Source of the DNA: Verrucomicrobiota bacterium
GTDB lineage: Bacteria > Verrucomicrobiota > Verrucomicrobiia > Methylacidiphilales > UBA1321
Direction: 5' to 3'
Length of the DNA stretch: 64,000 nt
Assembly: GCA_013285645.1 (NCBI GenBank)
Contig: JABDHJ010000001.1
Location: forward strand, 68,537 to 132,536
The notes beneath the pieces are model-generated. The model was not told the origin of the DNA and made no database searches. It saw only the letters and a program-made list of their open reading frames with translations. Shown here piece by piece: positions 1 to 8,811 of this stretch (position 1 is its first letter; each line of letters starts with the position of its first letter). A program made the position numbers and the translations under genes.

Positions 1-770
1 TACCGCGTTTTACCATCATATCCGGTCATTTGAAGCCGGTAATGGGTCCGCATTGGGATTTGTGCCAAATTTGTAAGTGTGGCGCTTATTTTTTTCGCGG
101 GCCCGTTTTGAAAAACTAAAACACCACCCTTTTCGCCAGACGCAAGACCGATGATCTTCAACATTCGGGACCACATGATATTTTGTTTGGGGTCATAGCC
201 GACAAGTCGAACACTCTTCAAATAAAGCGGGGTGTTGGCGGCATCAATTCTGAAATCGAATCCCTCCAGTGGAGGTTTTTCGGAACTCGAATCAGGCCGT
301 ACCCCGAAATAGGCATCATCCACATTGACGCGGCGTGTTTCCCACTCCTTGCCCGGACTCCAGGCGTCCGAAACCATCTTGTTTCCGTCCCTCGAATCGA
401 TTCTGATGCGCACGCTGCATGGTGCCGGCGTATAGTAAGTCACTTCCAAATCTACCGCCGGACGCCCTCCTGCCTTGAAGAGAGGGTCTGTCACTGTGAA
501 CCGAAACGAACGCAGCCATCCCATGCCGGGGGTCGCGCTTTGATCGGCCATCCAAGCCTCAGTGGATTTGCCGTCGATGTCCACGCTGGTTGGTTTGACA
601 CCGCTCCGATCAAACGTTATCCCCTGCTCGATGGGTTGCTGATTGAAAATAACCTGAAGGCTATCGATTCCAGGTATCGAAACGGGAACGTCCTTGGGAA
701 GATCAGCACTCGCCAGCGTGGATGGCAACGAAAAGACGATGGCGAATAATAAGAGTGGAATTTGTTTCAT
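1..770 (-). CDS. Secreted protein of unknown function, cut off by the left window edge
   Basis: An uninterrupted minus-strand reading frame starts with ATG at 770-768 and runs off the window at base 1, giving 256 codons with no stop. The N-terminus (MKQIPLLLFAIVFSLPSTLA) is a typical signal peptide with a likely cut after ASA near residue 22. The rest reads as a soluble extracytoplasmic protein rich in beta-type segments, such as RIRIDSRDGNKMVSDAW. I recognise no family. It lies 44 bases downstream of the symporter gene on the same strand, so it is probably the last visible gene of a regulator-symporter-secreted protein operon. An enzyme or a carbohydrate-binding protein is possible, but that is inference from context only. 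Confidence 0.7.
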   Translation of the reverse strand, partial: MKQIPLLLFAIVFSLPSTLASADLPKDVPVSIPGIDSLQVIFNQQPIEQGITFDRSGVKPTSVDIDGKSTEAWMADQSATPGMGWLRSFRFTVTDPLFKAGGRPAVDLEVTYYTPAPCSVRIRIDSRDGNKMVSDAWSPGKEWETRRVNVDDAYFGVRPDSSSEKPPLEGFDFRIDAANTPLYLKSVRLVGYDPKQNIMWSRMLKIIGLASGEKGGVLVFQNGPAKKISATLTNLAQIPMRTHYRLQMTGYDGKTR

Positions 771-814
771 GGGAGCAAAGGCGAAAATCTGGAATGCCTT
801 CGAGAAATTAAAAA

Positions 815-2845
815 TCAAAGAACTTCCTGCCGTGATCGACTGGAGTTTTCGATCTTGGCAATCACAGGGGATTCGACCTCGGGCAAGGTATTCTCTTCCA
901 TGTTGTGGTGATTGATGACCGCGCCGTTATCCAGAGGATTCGATCTCTTCGTGCGCAAACGCCGAAACAGATCGATGGCATCGAAGATTCCACCCCACGT
1001 AAACCAGATGGCGGTAATGACGGCCATGATCACGGGTATGATAATGGCGTTTACCCGCCAAAATTCCGACCAGACCGAGACCGGCCAGGGTGCGATAAAA
1101 TACCAGAGGCTTCCCAGAACGGTGATCGCAAAAAAGATCATCATCCAGGCGAAAAGTCCTCCTGCGATCCATTTATCTCCCAAGGTAAAATTGTGATCGT
1201 AGCCGATAATCTTGCCCCAGGTCACTTTCCGCCCCGTGGATTTCTCGGTTACCTCTCCGAGTTCGCGATTGATCTCAGCATAGGCTCCGCGATGAAGCAT
1301 GCGGTCCAAATTGAAGTCCTCCCGGCACGTGAGGAGCGAAACAATCACATAACTCCCAACCGCAATGAGCATGGTAAAGAAGGAGATTTGCGCACCATTG
1401 AGAGGAAAGGATTTTCCATAAAGTTGTTGGGCGGTAATGCCAGCCATGGAAAGGAAGAATCCCGTGAGAAAACCAGTCCAGGCCCCTGCCGTCGTCGCCT
1501 TTTTCCAGTAGAGACCGCCGATGATAACGGCACCAGCGCCGCCAATGTAGATGCTCATCGTCACCGTCCACCACATGCTGATGTAATCGACTAGGGGGAA
1601 AAAAATGCCAAAGAAAAAGACGAAAAGCGCCACCCCGACAATCGACCAGCGCAACAACCAGATATGTTGGTGCGGAGTGAACGGTTTGCGCCGCAAGGGA
1701 AGCACCACGTCCTGTATAAAAAGGCTGCCCCAAGAGTGAAGATGGCTCGAGTCACCACCGAATAGCCCCAACAGTAGCACGGCACAAAGCGCGCCCCGCA
1801 ACCCCTCCGGGAGAAAATGGGTGATGGCGATCGGAATCTCCATTTGCTCCTGCGTTTGTGGGTTGTCGATCCGGGCCACGTCGGCGTGAACCTGAACGGC
1901 CTTCGCGGCATAAGCAGGATCGCGTAAATAGGTCATTGCACAGACCGCCAGTACCACGATCACCGCCGCCTGGCCAAACCCGCGCCATTGCCCCAGCAAA
2001 TTGCCCATGACGCCTTCGTGAGCAGTTAGTGGAGCCGAATTGTAAGCGCTCTGGTTCTGCCATGCCATCGTCCCATACATACTTCCGGCGATACCCATTA
2101 GGACGAGCCAGATATTGAAGTCCTTGGTTTGAAAGGAATCGAAAGGATTGATGAACGATTGTCCCGCTGGTTGATCGCTCAATGTTGCGCTGATCTGCGT
2201 CCAACTGAACATGTGCAGGAGTCCAAAAATGAGGACCAGATAGAGAATTTGCGAAACGATTCCTTCGACGCAATTCGTCATCATGATCGTGATGATCCCG
2301 CCGCTTAGCGTTACGAATAGGTTTACTCCCAGGAAGAGCGCCATGAGCGGAATATAGGTTGGGACAGTAAATCCCCAGACATGGAGTTCAGGGGAAAATC
2401 CGAGGAAATAGACCATCACGCGCGCGCCGATTACGGGCATGATGCCGAAATTGAGCAGGCCCGAAAAAAAGCCCAGGCTTCCGGCAAAAAGACGCAGATT
2501 TCTGCTATAGCGAATTTCAAAAAATTGCCCAAGCGTCATCGCCCTGGTCTCGCGATAGCGATAAATAACAAATCCGAAAATCGCGACGACGAGAAGAATC
2601 GGACGCGGTAACCATGTCCACCATGTATAGGATAAGCCGGAATGATTGAGGACTTCAAACGCGCCGACGTAGATCACCGCGCCCGCCTGCATTTCCGCCC
2701 GACCAACTGCTAGTAAGTACCGCCGGGCAACGCGTCCCGCAGACATGAAGTCTGCCACACTTTTGGCATACTGTTGCGTGTAGATGCCAATGCCCATAAC
2801 GAGAATCAACGAACCTAATACGAGGATCCAATCGAGAAGATGCAT
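815..2845 (-). CDS. Sodium:solute symporter (SSS family)
   Basis: A 676-residue polytopic membrane protein with about 13-14 hydrophobic segments. It begins MHLLDWILVLGSLILVMGIG and contains a DFMSAGR motif after the first helix, as SSS family transporters do. Members couple sodium entry to uptake of sugars, sugar acids or other solutes through the inner membrane. The length is at the long end for the family, and about 50 hydrophilic residues follow the last helix. It lies downstream of the GntR-LacI regulator on the same strand, with about 200 bases between them that hold two copies of the ATTATAAGC element. It probably imports a product of the nearby glycosidases. The exact substrate cannot be read from the sequence. 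Confidence 0.9.
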   Translation of the reverse strand: MHLLDWILVLGSLILVMGIGIYTQQYAKSVADFMSAGRVARRYLLAVGRAEMQAGAVIYVGAFEVLNHSGLSYTWWTWLPRPILLVVAIFGFVIYRYRETRAMTLGQFFEIRYSRNLRLFAGSLGFFSGLLNFGIMPVIGARVMVYFLGFSPELHVWGFTVPTYIPLMALFLGVNLFVTLSGGIITIMMTNCVEGIVSQILYLVLIFGLLHMFSWTQISATLSDQPAGQSFINPFDSFQTKDFNIWLVLMGIAGSMYGTMAWQNQSAYNSAPLTAHEGVMGNLLGQWRGFGQAAVIVVLAVCAMTYLRDPAYAAKAVQVHADVARIDNPQTQEQMEIPIAITHFLPEGLRGALCAVLLLGLFGGDSSHLHSWGSLFIQDVVLPLRRKPFTPHQHIWLLRWSIVGVALFVFFFGIFFPLVDYISMWWTVTMSIYIGGAGAVIIGGLYWKKATTAGAWTGFLTGFFLSMAGITAQQLYGKSFPLNGAQISFFTMLIAVGSYVIVSLLTCREDFNLDRMLHRGAYAEINRELGEVTEKSTGRKVTWGKIIGYDHNFTLGDKWIAGGLFAWMMIFFAITVLGSLWYFIAPWPVSVWSEFWRVNAIIIPVIMAVITAIWFTWGGIFDAIDLFRRLRTKRSNPLDNGAVINHHNMEENTLPEVESPVIAKIENSSRSRQEVL

Positions 2846-2869
2846 GTCAGTAGATCAAAATTTTAAATT

Positions 2870-2878
2870 GCTTATAAT
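2870..2878 (-). promoter_or_regulatory. ATTATAAGC element upstream of the symporter gene
   Basis: Reads ATTATAAGC in the direction of the symporter gene and lies 25 bases before its ATG. It is one of seven exact copies I saw between 2.8 and 12.7 kb. Its position would also suit a -10 hexamer (TATAAG), so operator and promoter roles cannot be separated by eye. Confidence 0.45.
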
Positions 2879-2991
2879 CTATCGAATTTTGCAATTAAAA
2901 AAAGCCTCGCCTAGGTTCTCACAATGCAGAACAAATAAAGGCCTTTCGATGCTGACTAGGATAGTCTTTCTGTATAGCCAAAGCAGCCACC

Positions 2992-3014
2992 TAAGCAAGA
3001 ATATTGCTTATAAT
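2992..3014 (-). promoter_or_regulatory. Inverted repeat TAAGCAA-N5-TTGCTTA with an ATTATAAGC element
   Basis: A perfect 7-base inverted repeat, TAAGCAA (2992-2998) and TTGCTTA (3004-3010), overlaps a copy of ATTATAAGC read on the minus strand (3006-3014). It sits in the gap between the GntR-LacI gene and the symporter. It could be the operator of the adjacent regulator. A -35/-10 like pair (TTGCTT, TATACA) follows on the minus strand. Confidence 0.45.
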
Positions 3015-3051
3015 ATTTGCCGAAATGGAATCCCTACCTAGCGCCTTGCTA

Positions 3052-4170
3052 CTACTTCAGAACCGGCCCGGTACTTTCCCGGACGATCAGCTTGGGCGGA
3101 ACAATCACCGTTGATTGGCGGGAGGGCGAATCATCCCAAAGCATGTCCAAAGCGAGTCGTTCTAATTCCGGACTATACGTGAGTGCTGTTAAAGAGGGGT
3201 AGATTTGATCGCTTCCCGGCAAGTCATCAAAACTGAAGAGCGACATTTGCTCGGGCACGCGAATGTTGTGCTTGGTTAGATACCGCAATGCCCCCCAAGC
3301 TCCTGCGGCCGAAAGCGGACAGATCGCGGTGGGGCGAGGATTAAGGGCCATAACTTCGTCCATCTTTCCGTAAGCTGCCGCAAATGAATTGTCCCAAGTC
3401 TGAAGCTGGCAATCAAAAATGGTCGCCTCGCGCATCTGCTTGTCCTTAATAAAAGCCTTGATCGCTTCTAGGCGCTGGCGGATGGCGGAGAGAGACACGG
3501 GTTCATTGACAATGAAAGCAATTCGCGTGTGCCCCAGCGAGATGAGATGCTCCATCATTAACAGCGTCGCGCCATCTTTATCCTGCTTAACGGCATTGCC
3601 AGGGTAGCCGGCAATATCTCCCGAAAGATAAACCGAGCGATACCCCCGCTTGTCGAGTTCATAGTAGAGCTCCCAGGTACTGTCTTCGGACGTGGCAAAA
3701 AAGAGGATCCTTTCTTCCTGGGGCGATCGGCGCAGTCCTTCGCAAATCTCCTTTACCGTCCGGTTGGGGCGAATATTATAGATATGAAATCCATAATCCC
3801 GCTCCGCACACAACCCCGCCAAGTTGCGAATCAGCGACAATTGCAGCGTCGAATCCATCATTGGCAGAAATATCCCAACCGAGCGATTCCGCACGGATTT
3901 ACGAACGAACGTCCCCTTCCCCACACCCCGGTCGAGCAAACCTTCCCCGGCCAGATCGTTCAGGGCCCGCCTCACCGTGGGCTGCGAAACCCCGAGCCGC
4001 TCAATCAATTCCCGTTCAGGAAAAAAACGATCGCCATCTTTGAACTGAGTCTCGACCAAATGGCGCAAGTGGCGTCTCACTTGCTCATGCAAAGGCAGTC
4101 CCATTCGCCGACTAATAGCTTCAAGCGATTTCTCGTGGTTTTGAGCCGTTTCCATAAGGTATCTATACAC
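3052..4170 (-). CDS. GntR-type winged-helix regulator with LacI-type sensor domain
   Basis: A 372-residue cytoplasmic transcription factor. Residues about 25-95 form a GntR winged helix (FPERELIERLGVSQPTVRRA followed by a GKGTFV wing). Residues about 100-372 form a periplasmic-binding-protein-like LacI/GalR sensor (SLGHTRIAF, SFDDLPGSDQIYPSLTALTY). Such hybrids usually repress or activate sugar genes in response to a sugar or sugar acid. It lies between the PEP-CTERM gene and the symporter, all on the minus strand. ATTATAAGC-like sites precede it and follow it, suggesting self-regulation and control of its neighbours. A second in-frame ATG at 4155 is equally possible as the start, and neither has a clear ribosome site. 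Confidence 0.9.
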   Translation of the reverse strand: MYRYLMETAQNHEKSLEAISRRMGLPLHEQVRRHLRHLVETQFKDGDRFFPERELIERLGVSQPTVRRALNDLAGEGLLDRGVGKGTFVRKSVRNRSVGIFLPMMDSTLQLSLIRNLAGLCAERDYGFHIYNIRPNRTVKEICEGLRRSPQEERILFFATSEDSTWELYYELDKRGYRSVYLSGDIAGYPGNAVKQDKDGATLLMMEHLISLGHTRIAFIVNEPVSLSAIRQRLEAIKAFIKDKQMREATIFDCQLQTWDNSFAAAYGKMDEVMALNPRPTAICPLSAAGAWGALRYLTKHNIRVPEQMSLFSFDDLPGSDQIYPSLTALTYSPELERLALDMLWDDSPSRQSTVIVPPKLIVRESTGPVLK

Positions 4171-4195
4171 CTATTATGGAAACATCAAATTATTC

Positions 4196-4213
4196 TTATA
4201 AGCAATCGCTTAT
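4196..4213 (-). promoter_or_regulatory. Palindromic operator candidate ATAAGC-AATC-GCTTAT before the regulator gene
   Basis: A perfect 6-base inverted repeat, ATAAGC (4198-4203) and GCTTAT (4208-4213), overlaps CTTATAAGC. It lies 26-43 bases before the start codon of the GntR-LacI regulator. A weaker half site, GCTTATAC, is at 4286-4293. The arms match the inverted repeat at 2992-3010, which fits a dimeric regulator binding here and repressing itself. Confidence 0.45.
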
Positions 4214-4303
4214 TCAGCAGGAACAAGAAAAGAGCTTTATCAAAGGTGTTTAATTCGTTACTTCTATAATTTGATCGGGCTGAATGCTTATACTCGCATG
4301 TCC

Positions 4304-6571
4304 TCAGTTCAACTTGCTCTTGCGTCGCTGAATGAGAACGAGCATTGCCAAGCCACCGAGGATAAGGGCCCATGTGCCGGGCTCGGGGGCAGTGTAGGCA
4401 AGGATCAGATCGTCCCCTACGATCGAGTCGGAGAATCCGGTAGGCAGGCCCGCGAATGTGCCACTAATGCCAGTTGTCGTATCGAGGAGGTTCCAAGTCG
4501 TTCCCGAGGTGGGAGTATAGCCGTTTAGAAGATTGATCGAAAGGGTTGCGCCACTGGCGATAGTCGCTCCGCCGTCCAAGACACTAATCAAATCAGCTTG
4601 TGTGTCGGAGGCCAGATCGAAGTTTAAGGTGGATCCTGTGAGGAAGGACAAGTTAGCTACCGAACCGGTCCCGCCCACGTTGAAGATGCCCGCCCGAAGC
4701 GCACCGGAGGGATCGCCAGGCGAAATCGAGCCACCGGCGCCGACCGTCACTGTTTGAGCGGCCCCTACAATGGCTCCTGTGCCAACGTTGAGTTGCCCGG
4801 TAGCATTGCCAATTTTAACCGTTCCGCTGCCCGATAGCGACTTGACCTGTTGAGTCTCTGCAGTAAGGCTTCCGGTCGTAAACACTCCGCCCAAATCAAT
4901 CCGTAAGTCCGTACCCGTGGGGAGAGCATTGCTGACATTTCCCTGCACCGTCCCGGCAGCGATGATGGTTGATCCCGTATAATTTGAACCAGTAATGTCA
5001 ATGTTGTAAGCGCCGCCTCCGCCAAAGACCAAACCAACGCCCGTACTTGTTCCCGTGAAAAGTGTAGTAATGGTCGGCTCGGTGGATCCAGTAATGTAAC
5101 CGGTAGCGGAACCAAAATTAATTGTTCCACCGCTAAAGGTAGTGAAGTTAAAATCGTCGATTGCCCCGCTCGTGACGGTCAAGATTTTACCAGTGAGATT
5201 CAGAGACTGACCGAATGTTGAGCCGTTGAGATAGAGGGCATTGACGGTCTCGCTTGTACTTAGCGTCGTCGATGCCGTCACTTCCACATTATCGGTGGCG
5301 GCAGCAGAATTAATATTGGTATTATATTCGCTGGCGGCGAGCACACGAAATCCACCACCAGAGCTGTAGGTTAACAACCCCCCACTCCCCAGAAACTGAT
5401 GCGCAACAATCGAATCGGAGCTATAGACTGCCCAGGGAAGAATGCTGATATCGGTGGTACCCGCCGCCCCGCCGCCGCCAATCAGACCGGAGGTAAGATT
5501 CGAGTCGGAGGTGACCAGAAGCTTTTCCGTGCCCCCCCCCATTGAGGTGGCAGTTGAGCCCGTGATCGTGAGGATGGCATTGTTGTTATTCGTTAAGGAG
5601 GCGAGGGTGATAGTCGCGCCGCCACCCAAACTGAGAACGGTCAGATTATTATGCGCAGCGACGAGGGTCACGGCTCCGAAACTTTCCGTCGTAGCAACAG
5701 ATGCATTACCTTTCACGGCAAATCCACCTGCATCGAGAGAGATGGGAACCGTAGTTGAAAGGCGCGCCAAATTGACGACCGAGCTATTGTCCAACAGAAG
5801 CTGCGAGTTGACTGTACCCACTCCATTAACTCCTAAACCGTTCACATTAACAGATGAGACACTAGCTTCAGCTCCATTCGCCCCGTTAAGCGTGAGTAAA
5901 CCCGCCACTGAAAGGCTGCCGGTATTAGTATTGGCGGCAGTTAAAATCCACAGGCCGGAGCCACTTTTGAAAATGGAAAGGCCTCCTGCCGCACCACCAT
6001 TCGAAATCAAACCGCTGATGGTGTTGTTTTTGCTGCTATTCCCGGTCAGATTCAAGGTTTCGGTCGAAGTCGTTGTCCCACCCGAAACTGTCCCGCTAAA
6101 ATTCAATGTCTCGCTGTTAGCCGTGTTGTTGGCAAAGGTGTAAGTGCCAGCCGTAGTGCTGGAAGCGGGCGCTAAAATGAGCGGAGCCTGGACCACATCC
6201 GTACCACTACCAGTATTCGTAGATAAAACAGCGATTGCTCCGCCGCTTGTTAACGTAAAACTATTTCCCGCATTGCTGCCCAGAAGAAGGGAGGCAGTAG
6301 AGGTATCAAAAGAAATGCTCCCCACACTCTGATTGGCACTTATATTGGTCACTACCCCAGTAGCCGTATTAAATAGGGCGGTATCACCACTTCCCGGAAC
6401 TGGGCCAGCGCCTGAGTTCCAGTCGGCCGCGGTGTTCCAATCCTGACTGCTTGCCCCCGTCCACGTAATAGTTGAGGCGTTTGCCCAACCGCCCGACAGA
6501 GAAGCTATCAAGGCTAAAAGCGCCGCCCGGATGATGGAGATTCCGGAGAAGGAAGTGGAAGTATTTTTCAT
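4304..6571 (-). CDS. PEP-CTERM surface protein with autotransporter-type beta-strand repeats
   Basis: A secreted protein of about 755 residues. I place the start at the ATG at 6571 (MKNTSTSFSGISIIRAALLA), because it begins a good signal peptide and the 22 upstream residues do not look coding. The body is Gly/Ser/Thr/Asn-rich and built from autotransporter-associated beta-strand repeats (for example NLTGNSSKNNTISGLISNGG). The C-terminus has the PEP-CTERM signal: PEPGTWALILGGLAML, a membrane span, then the basic tail QRRKSKLN. Exosortase normally cuts such tails and the protein is sent to the surface or matrix. No exosortase is in the window. It lies upstream of the GntR-LacI regulator on the same strand. 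Function unknown; a surface scaffold for glycan use is inferred from context. Confidence 0.88.
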   Translation of the reverse strand: MKNTSTSFSGISIIRAALLALIASLSGGWANASTITWTGASSQDWNTAADWNSGAGPVPGSGDTALFNTATGVVTNISANQSVGSISFDTSTASLLLGSNAGNSFTLTSGGAIAVLSTNTGSGTDVVQAPLILAPASSTTAGTYTFANNTANSETLNFSGTVSGGTTTSTETLNLTGNSSKNNTISGLISNGGAAGGLSIFKSGSGLWILTAANTNTGSLSVAGLLTLNGANGAEASVSSVNVNGLGVNGVGTVNSQLLLDNSSVVNLARLSTTVPISLDAGGFAVKGNASVATTESFGAVTLVAAHNNLTVLSLGGGATITLASLTNNNNAILTITGSTATSMGGGTEKLLVTSDSNLTSGLIGGGGAAGTTDISILPWAVYSSDSIVAHQFLGSGGLLTYSSGGGFRVLAASEYNTNINSAAATDNVEVTASTTLSTSETVNALYLNGSTFGQSLNLTGKILTVTSGAIDDFNFTTFSGGTINFGSATGYITGSTEPTITTLFTGTSTGVGLVFGGGGAYNIDITGSNYTGSTIIAAGTVQGNVSNALPTGTDLRIDLGGVFTTGSLTAETQQVKSLSGSGTVKIGNATGQLNVGTGAIVGAAQTVTVGAGGSISPGDPSGALRAGIFNVGGTGSVANLSFLTGSTLNFDLASDTQADLISVLDGGATIASGATLSINLLNGYTPTSGTTWNLLDTTTGISGTFAGLPTGFSDSIVGDDLILAYTAPEPGTWALILGGLAMLVLIQRRKSKLN

Positions 6572-6683
6572 AGAATTTGGCGGAAAGTCGAATCGTTGAG
6601 GAGGCTGTAGTATGATTTTCCGTTCAGGGTACAACAACGAAATTGATTGCTATCAAGCGCCATTTACGCAGATTGACAAGAAA

Positions 6684-6695
6684 TTGTGGCCACAA
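6684..6695. promoter_or_regulatory. Perfect palindrome TTGTGGCCACAA overlapping a start codon
   Basis: A 12-base perfect palindrome contains the GTG at 6686 that starts the next regulator gene. It may be an autoregulatory operator, but a single short palindrome is weak evidence. Confidence 0.25.
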
Positions 6696-8542
6696 ATCAA
6701 CCTTCAAATTCGCAAACCTCCCTTCAAAAGGCGTCGGCGCGTTTGCTGCAGTATCTCAATGAGGAAAAACTGCTTCCTCCGGCCCGCCTTCCTTCCGGTC
6801 GTGAGTTGGCCATGCTTTGGGGCCTTGATTTTTCCACCCTGAATCGCTCCATTCAGCATTTAACCGCCAAGGGAATCCTTCGTCGTGAAGGGTATAAAAT
6901 CTTCGTCGCACAGGCCCCCGGAGATTTCTTTCAACTGCCGCCCATTCATGTGATTTGTCCGCATGCAAAGACGTTTACGGGTGCGACTGAAATCGCCGGC
7001 CTTTACGGCTCCCGGATCGTTCCCATCGAGTGGAACTCACACGCCTATCGGAGCGAAGTCCGCCAGCTCTATCAAAATGGCTCGGAGGGTCTCATGATCT
7101 GGACGAGCAACACAAATATCCCGGTGGCGGACCTTTTGGAGAAATTCCAGATGCCGGTAGTGACCCTAGGCAATAGCTTCCCCGGCTGCAGCTCCGTGGA
7201 GATTGATTCGACACTGGCCGGGGAAATGGCAGTGACTCATCTGGCAGAGCTCAAACATACCGAAGTCGCCTGCTTTTCTGCCCGTGAATTGCCTTGGAAT
7301 GAAACTTTTACCCACGGCTACGCCAAAGCTTGCGACCGGCTTGGTCTTAAAACCTCGGCCACACGGATCATAACCAGCGAAATCCGGGACCTCGTGCTCG
7401 GAAACGCCCTGGCTGATCTATGCAGGAGCGATCCACAAGTGACGGCGCTGGTGGTTGCGGACGTGGGGATAGGAAAATGTCTTCTCCGGGCAATGAAAGG
7501 AAAAATCGCTTTACCCGATAAGATGTCAGTCATCGTCTACGGCGATGCCGACGAGGCCGCGACGACGGATCCGCCACTTAGCATAGTCGCCCAGGACGCC
7601 TACCTGATGGGCAAATACGCCGCGACGCTGCTTTACGGCCATCGCCTGCGTTTCGAGAGAACCGGGCAGTTTCCCAAACCGGAGCGGTTACGCCTCGATC
7701 CCCAGGTAATCGCGCGGGCGTCCACCGCCCCACCGCATAAACCAATACAGGCTGCGAAAAAAATCGCGACTTCCCCATCAGTCGAACCCAAGCCTCGGTT
7801 GCGCTGGCCTTCGTCGCTGAAGAAACGACGCGCGCTGGTGGATAAGATTTGGAATTCCCCTCATCCGCGAACCACGAAAATTTCTGCAGAGCGCTTTGCC
7901 CCGGTAGATATCCGCCCCTATGCCAATCGCAGCCTGAGCCGCTATAATAGCTGGTTGGGCTATGTTCCCCTTCACATGCCTAAGACCGGGCCACAAAAAA
8001 TTCACGGCGTTCTCTTTGACATCATTCGTCAAAAGGAAAACCAAGGACATGCCTCCATTGTGATGCGCTCTCATCACGCCCACGGCCCAACCTTGGGCTC
8101 CCAAGTGGACATACCGCTGAAAGCTCACGCGGATGCGATCTATTTTTTGCATGGCTGCGGTTGGGCAGTCGATCACACTCCTATTGGTGCCTACCATTTG
8201 CATTACATGGATAAAACCTCTGCTTCGCTTCCGCTCATTCCTTACGGCTTTGATCCCTCCGATGCGGCTTTGCAGGAACAATGGCGCAATGAATCCAATA
8301 TTCAGGATTGGTGGTTTAATTTCACCCAGTTCAATAACTCACGCGCGCGACATCTGGTGGTTGCGGAGGGTGGAGATCCTGAAATACGCGAACTTTATCT
8401 CTATACTTTGGAATGGCTGAATCCCCGTCCGGAAAAGCTTATCTCCCATTTGCGCATTACGTCGCATCCGGACGCAACCGCCACGCTGGGCATATTAGCG
8501 GTAACTTTGGTGCGACCTGAGCCGATGCCCCTGGATCGTTAA
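6686..8542 (+). CDS. GntR/LacI-type regulator fused to a C-terminal beta-sandwich-like domain
   Basis: A 618-residue protein, about 250 longer than usual GntR-LacI regulators. Residues about 10-75 are a winged helix (LPSGRELAMLWGLDFSTLNR). Residues about 85-345 are a LacI-type sensor (GLMIWTSNTNIPVADLLEKF, PDKMSVIVYGD). A basic linker follows (KKRRALVDKIWN). Residues about 410-618 form an extra domain (FDIIRQKENQGHASIVMRS, AIYFLHGCGWA, LYLYTLEWLNP) resembling galactose-binding/NPCBM-like sandwiches usually found in secreted enzymes. There is no signal peptide, so that domain is cytoplasmic and may sense sugars. GTG at 6686 is the only start available, because a stop lies just upstream. It is divergent from the PEP-CTERM gene and leads the glycosidase genes on the plus strand. 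Confidence 0.85.
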   Translation: MATNQPSNSQTSLQKASARLLQYLNEEKLLPPARLPSGRELAMLWGLDFSTLNRSIQHLTAKGILRREGYKIFVAQAPGDFFQLPPIHVICPHAKTFTGATEIAGLYGSRIVPIEWNSHAYRSEVRQLYQNGSEGLMIWTSNTNIPVADLLEKFQMPVVTLGNSFPGCSSVEIDSTLAGEMAVTHLAELKHTEVACFSARELPWNETFTHGYAKACDRLGLKTSATRIITSEIRDLVLGNALADLCRSDPQVTALVVADVGIGKCLLRAMKGKIALPDKMSVIVYGDADEAATTDPPLSIVAQDAYLMGKYAATLLYGHRLRFERTGQFPKPERLRLDPQVIARASTAPPHKPIQAAKKIATSPSVEPKPRLRWPSSLKKRRALVDKIWNSPHPRTTKISAERFAPVDIRPYANRSLSRYNSWLGYVPLHMPKTGPQKIHGVLFDIIRQKENQGHASIVMRSHHAHGPTLGSQVDIPLKAHADAIYFLHGCGWAVDHTPIGAYHLHYMDKTSASLPLIPYGFDPSDAALQEQWRNESNIQDWWFNFTQFNNSRARHLVVAEGGDPEIRELYLYTLEWLNPRPEKLISHLRITSHPDATATLGILAVTLVRPEPMPLDR

Positions 8543-8653
8543 ATTCTGAGCAATCCGGGCCGGGCCTATTCCTTCTGGAACAACGGGGGGGTATCGACTT
8601 CTTCAGCAGTAAAGGCACCGATAGGATAAAGCACCACGACATATCAGCCATAC

Positions 8654-8662
8654 ATTATAAGC
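8654..8662 (+). promoter_or_regulatory. ATTATAAGC element upstream of the first glycosidase gene
   Basis: Exact ATTATAAGC followed by ATTATTCGCTAT, in the 269-base gap between the fused regulator and the glycosidase gene. It is the first of two copies in this gap, both in the direction of the glycosidase gene. Confidence 0.45.
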
Positions 8663-8740
8663 ATTATTCGCTATCCGTAACGGCTTAAAATCCTCTTATA
8701 TAAGACTTTTTATGAACAAAATGACCATTTTTATGATAAT

Positions 8741-8765
8741 ATTATAAGCATTGACTCATCGCTTA
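8741..8765 (+). promoter_or_regulatory. ATTATAAGC element next to a -35-like TTGACT, with partner half GCTTA
   Basis: ATTATAAGC (8741-8749) is followed one base later by TTGACT (8751-8756), a good -35 hexamer, and by the inverted half site GCTTA (8761-8765). The same adjacency, ATTATAAGC then TTGACA, occurs at 12622. The element could position a regulator at the -35 box of the glycosidase promoter. Confidence 0.45.
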
Positions 8766-8811
8766 AAAACGGATTAAAGTGTTCCCTCCATCGCTTCATG
8801 GTTCGTCACAA

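Noticed and set aside
183-749. Plus-strand 188-codon frame at the left edge
   Set aside because: The opposite strand has an open frame with a signal peptide through the whole stretch; the plus-strand product looks random.
905-1594. Plus-strand 229-codon frame inside the symporter gene
   Set aside because: Antisense shadow of a clear membrane transporter gene.
5442-6143. Long plus-strand frame antisense to the first PEP-CTERM protein
   Set aside because: Repetitive Gly/Thr-rich coding DNA leaves long open antisense frames; the product is Val/Pro-rich without motifs or a start region.
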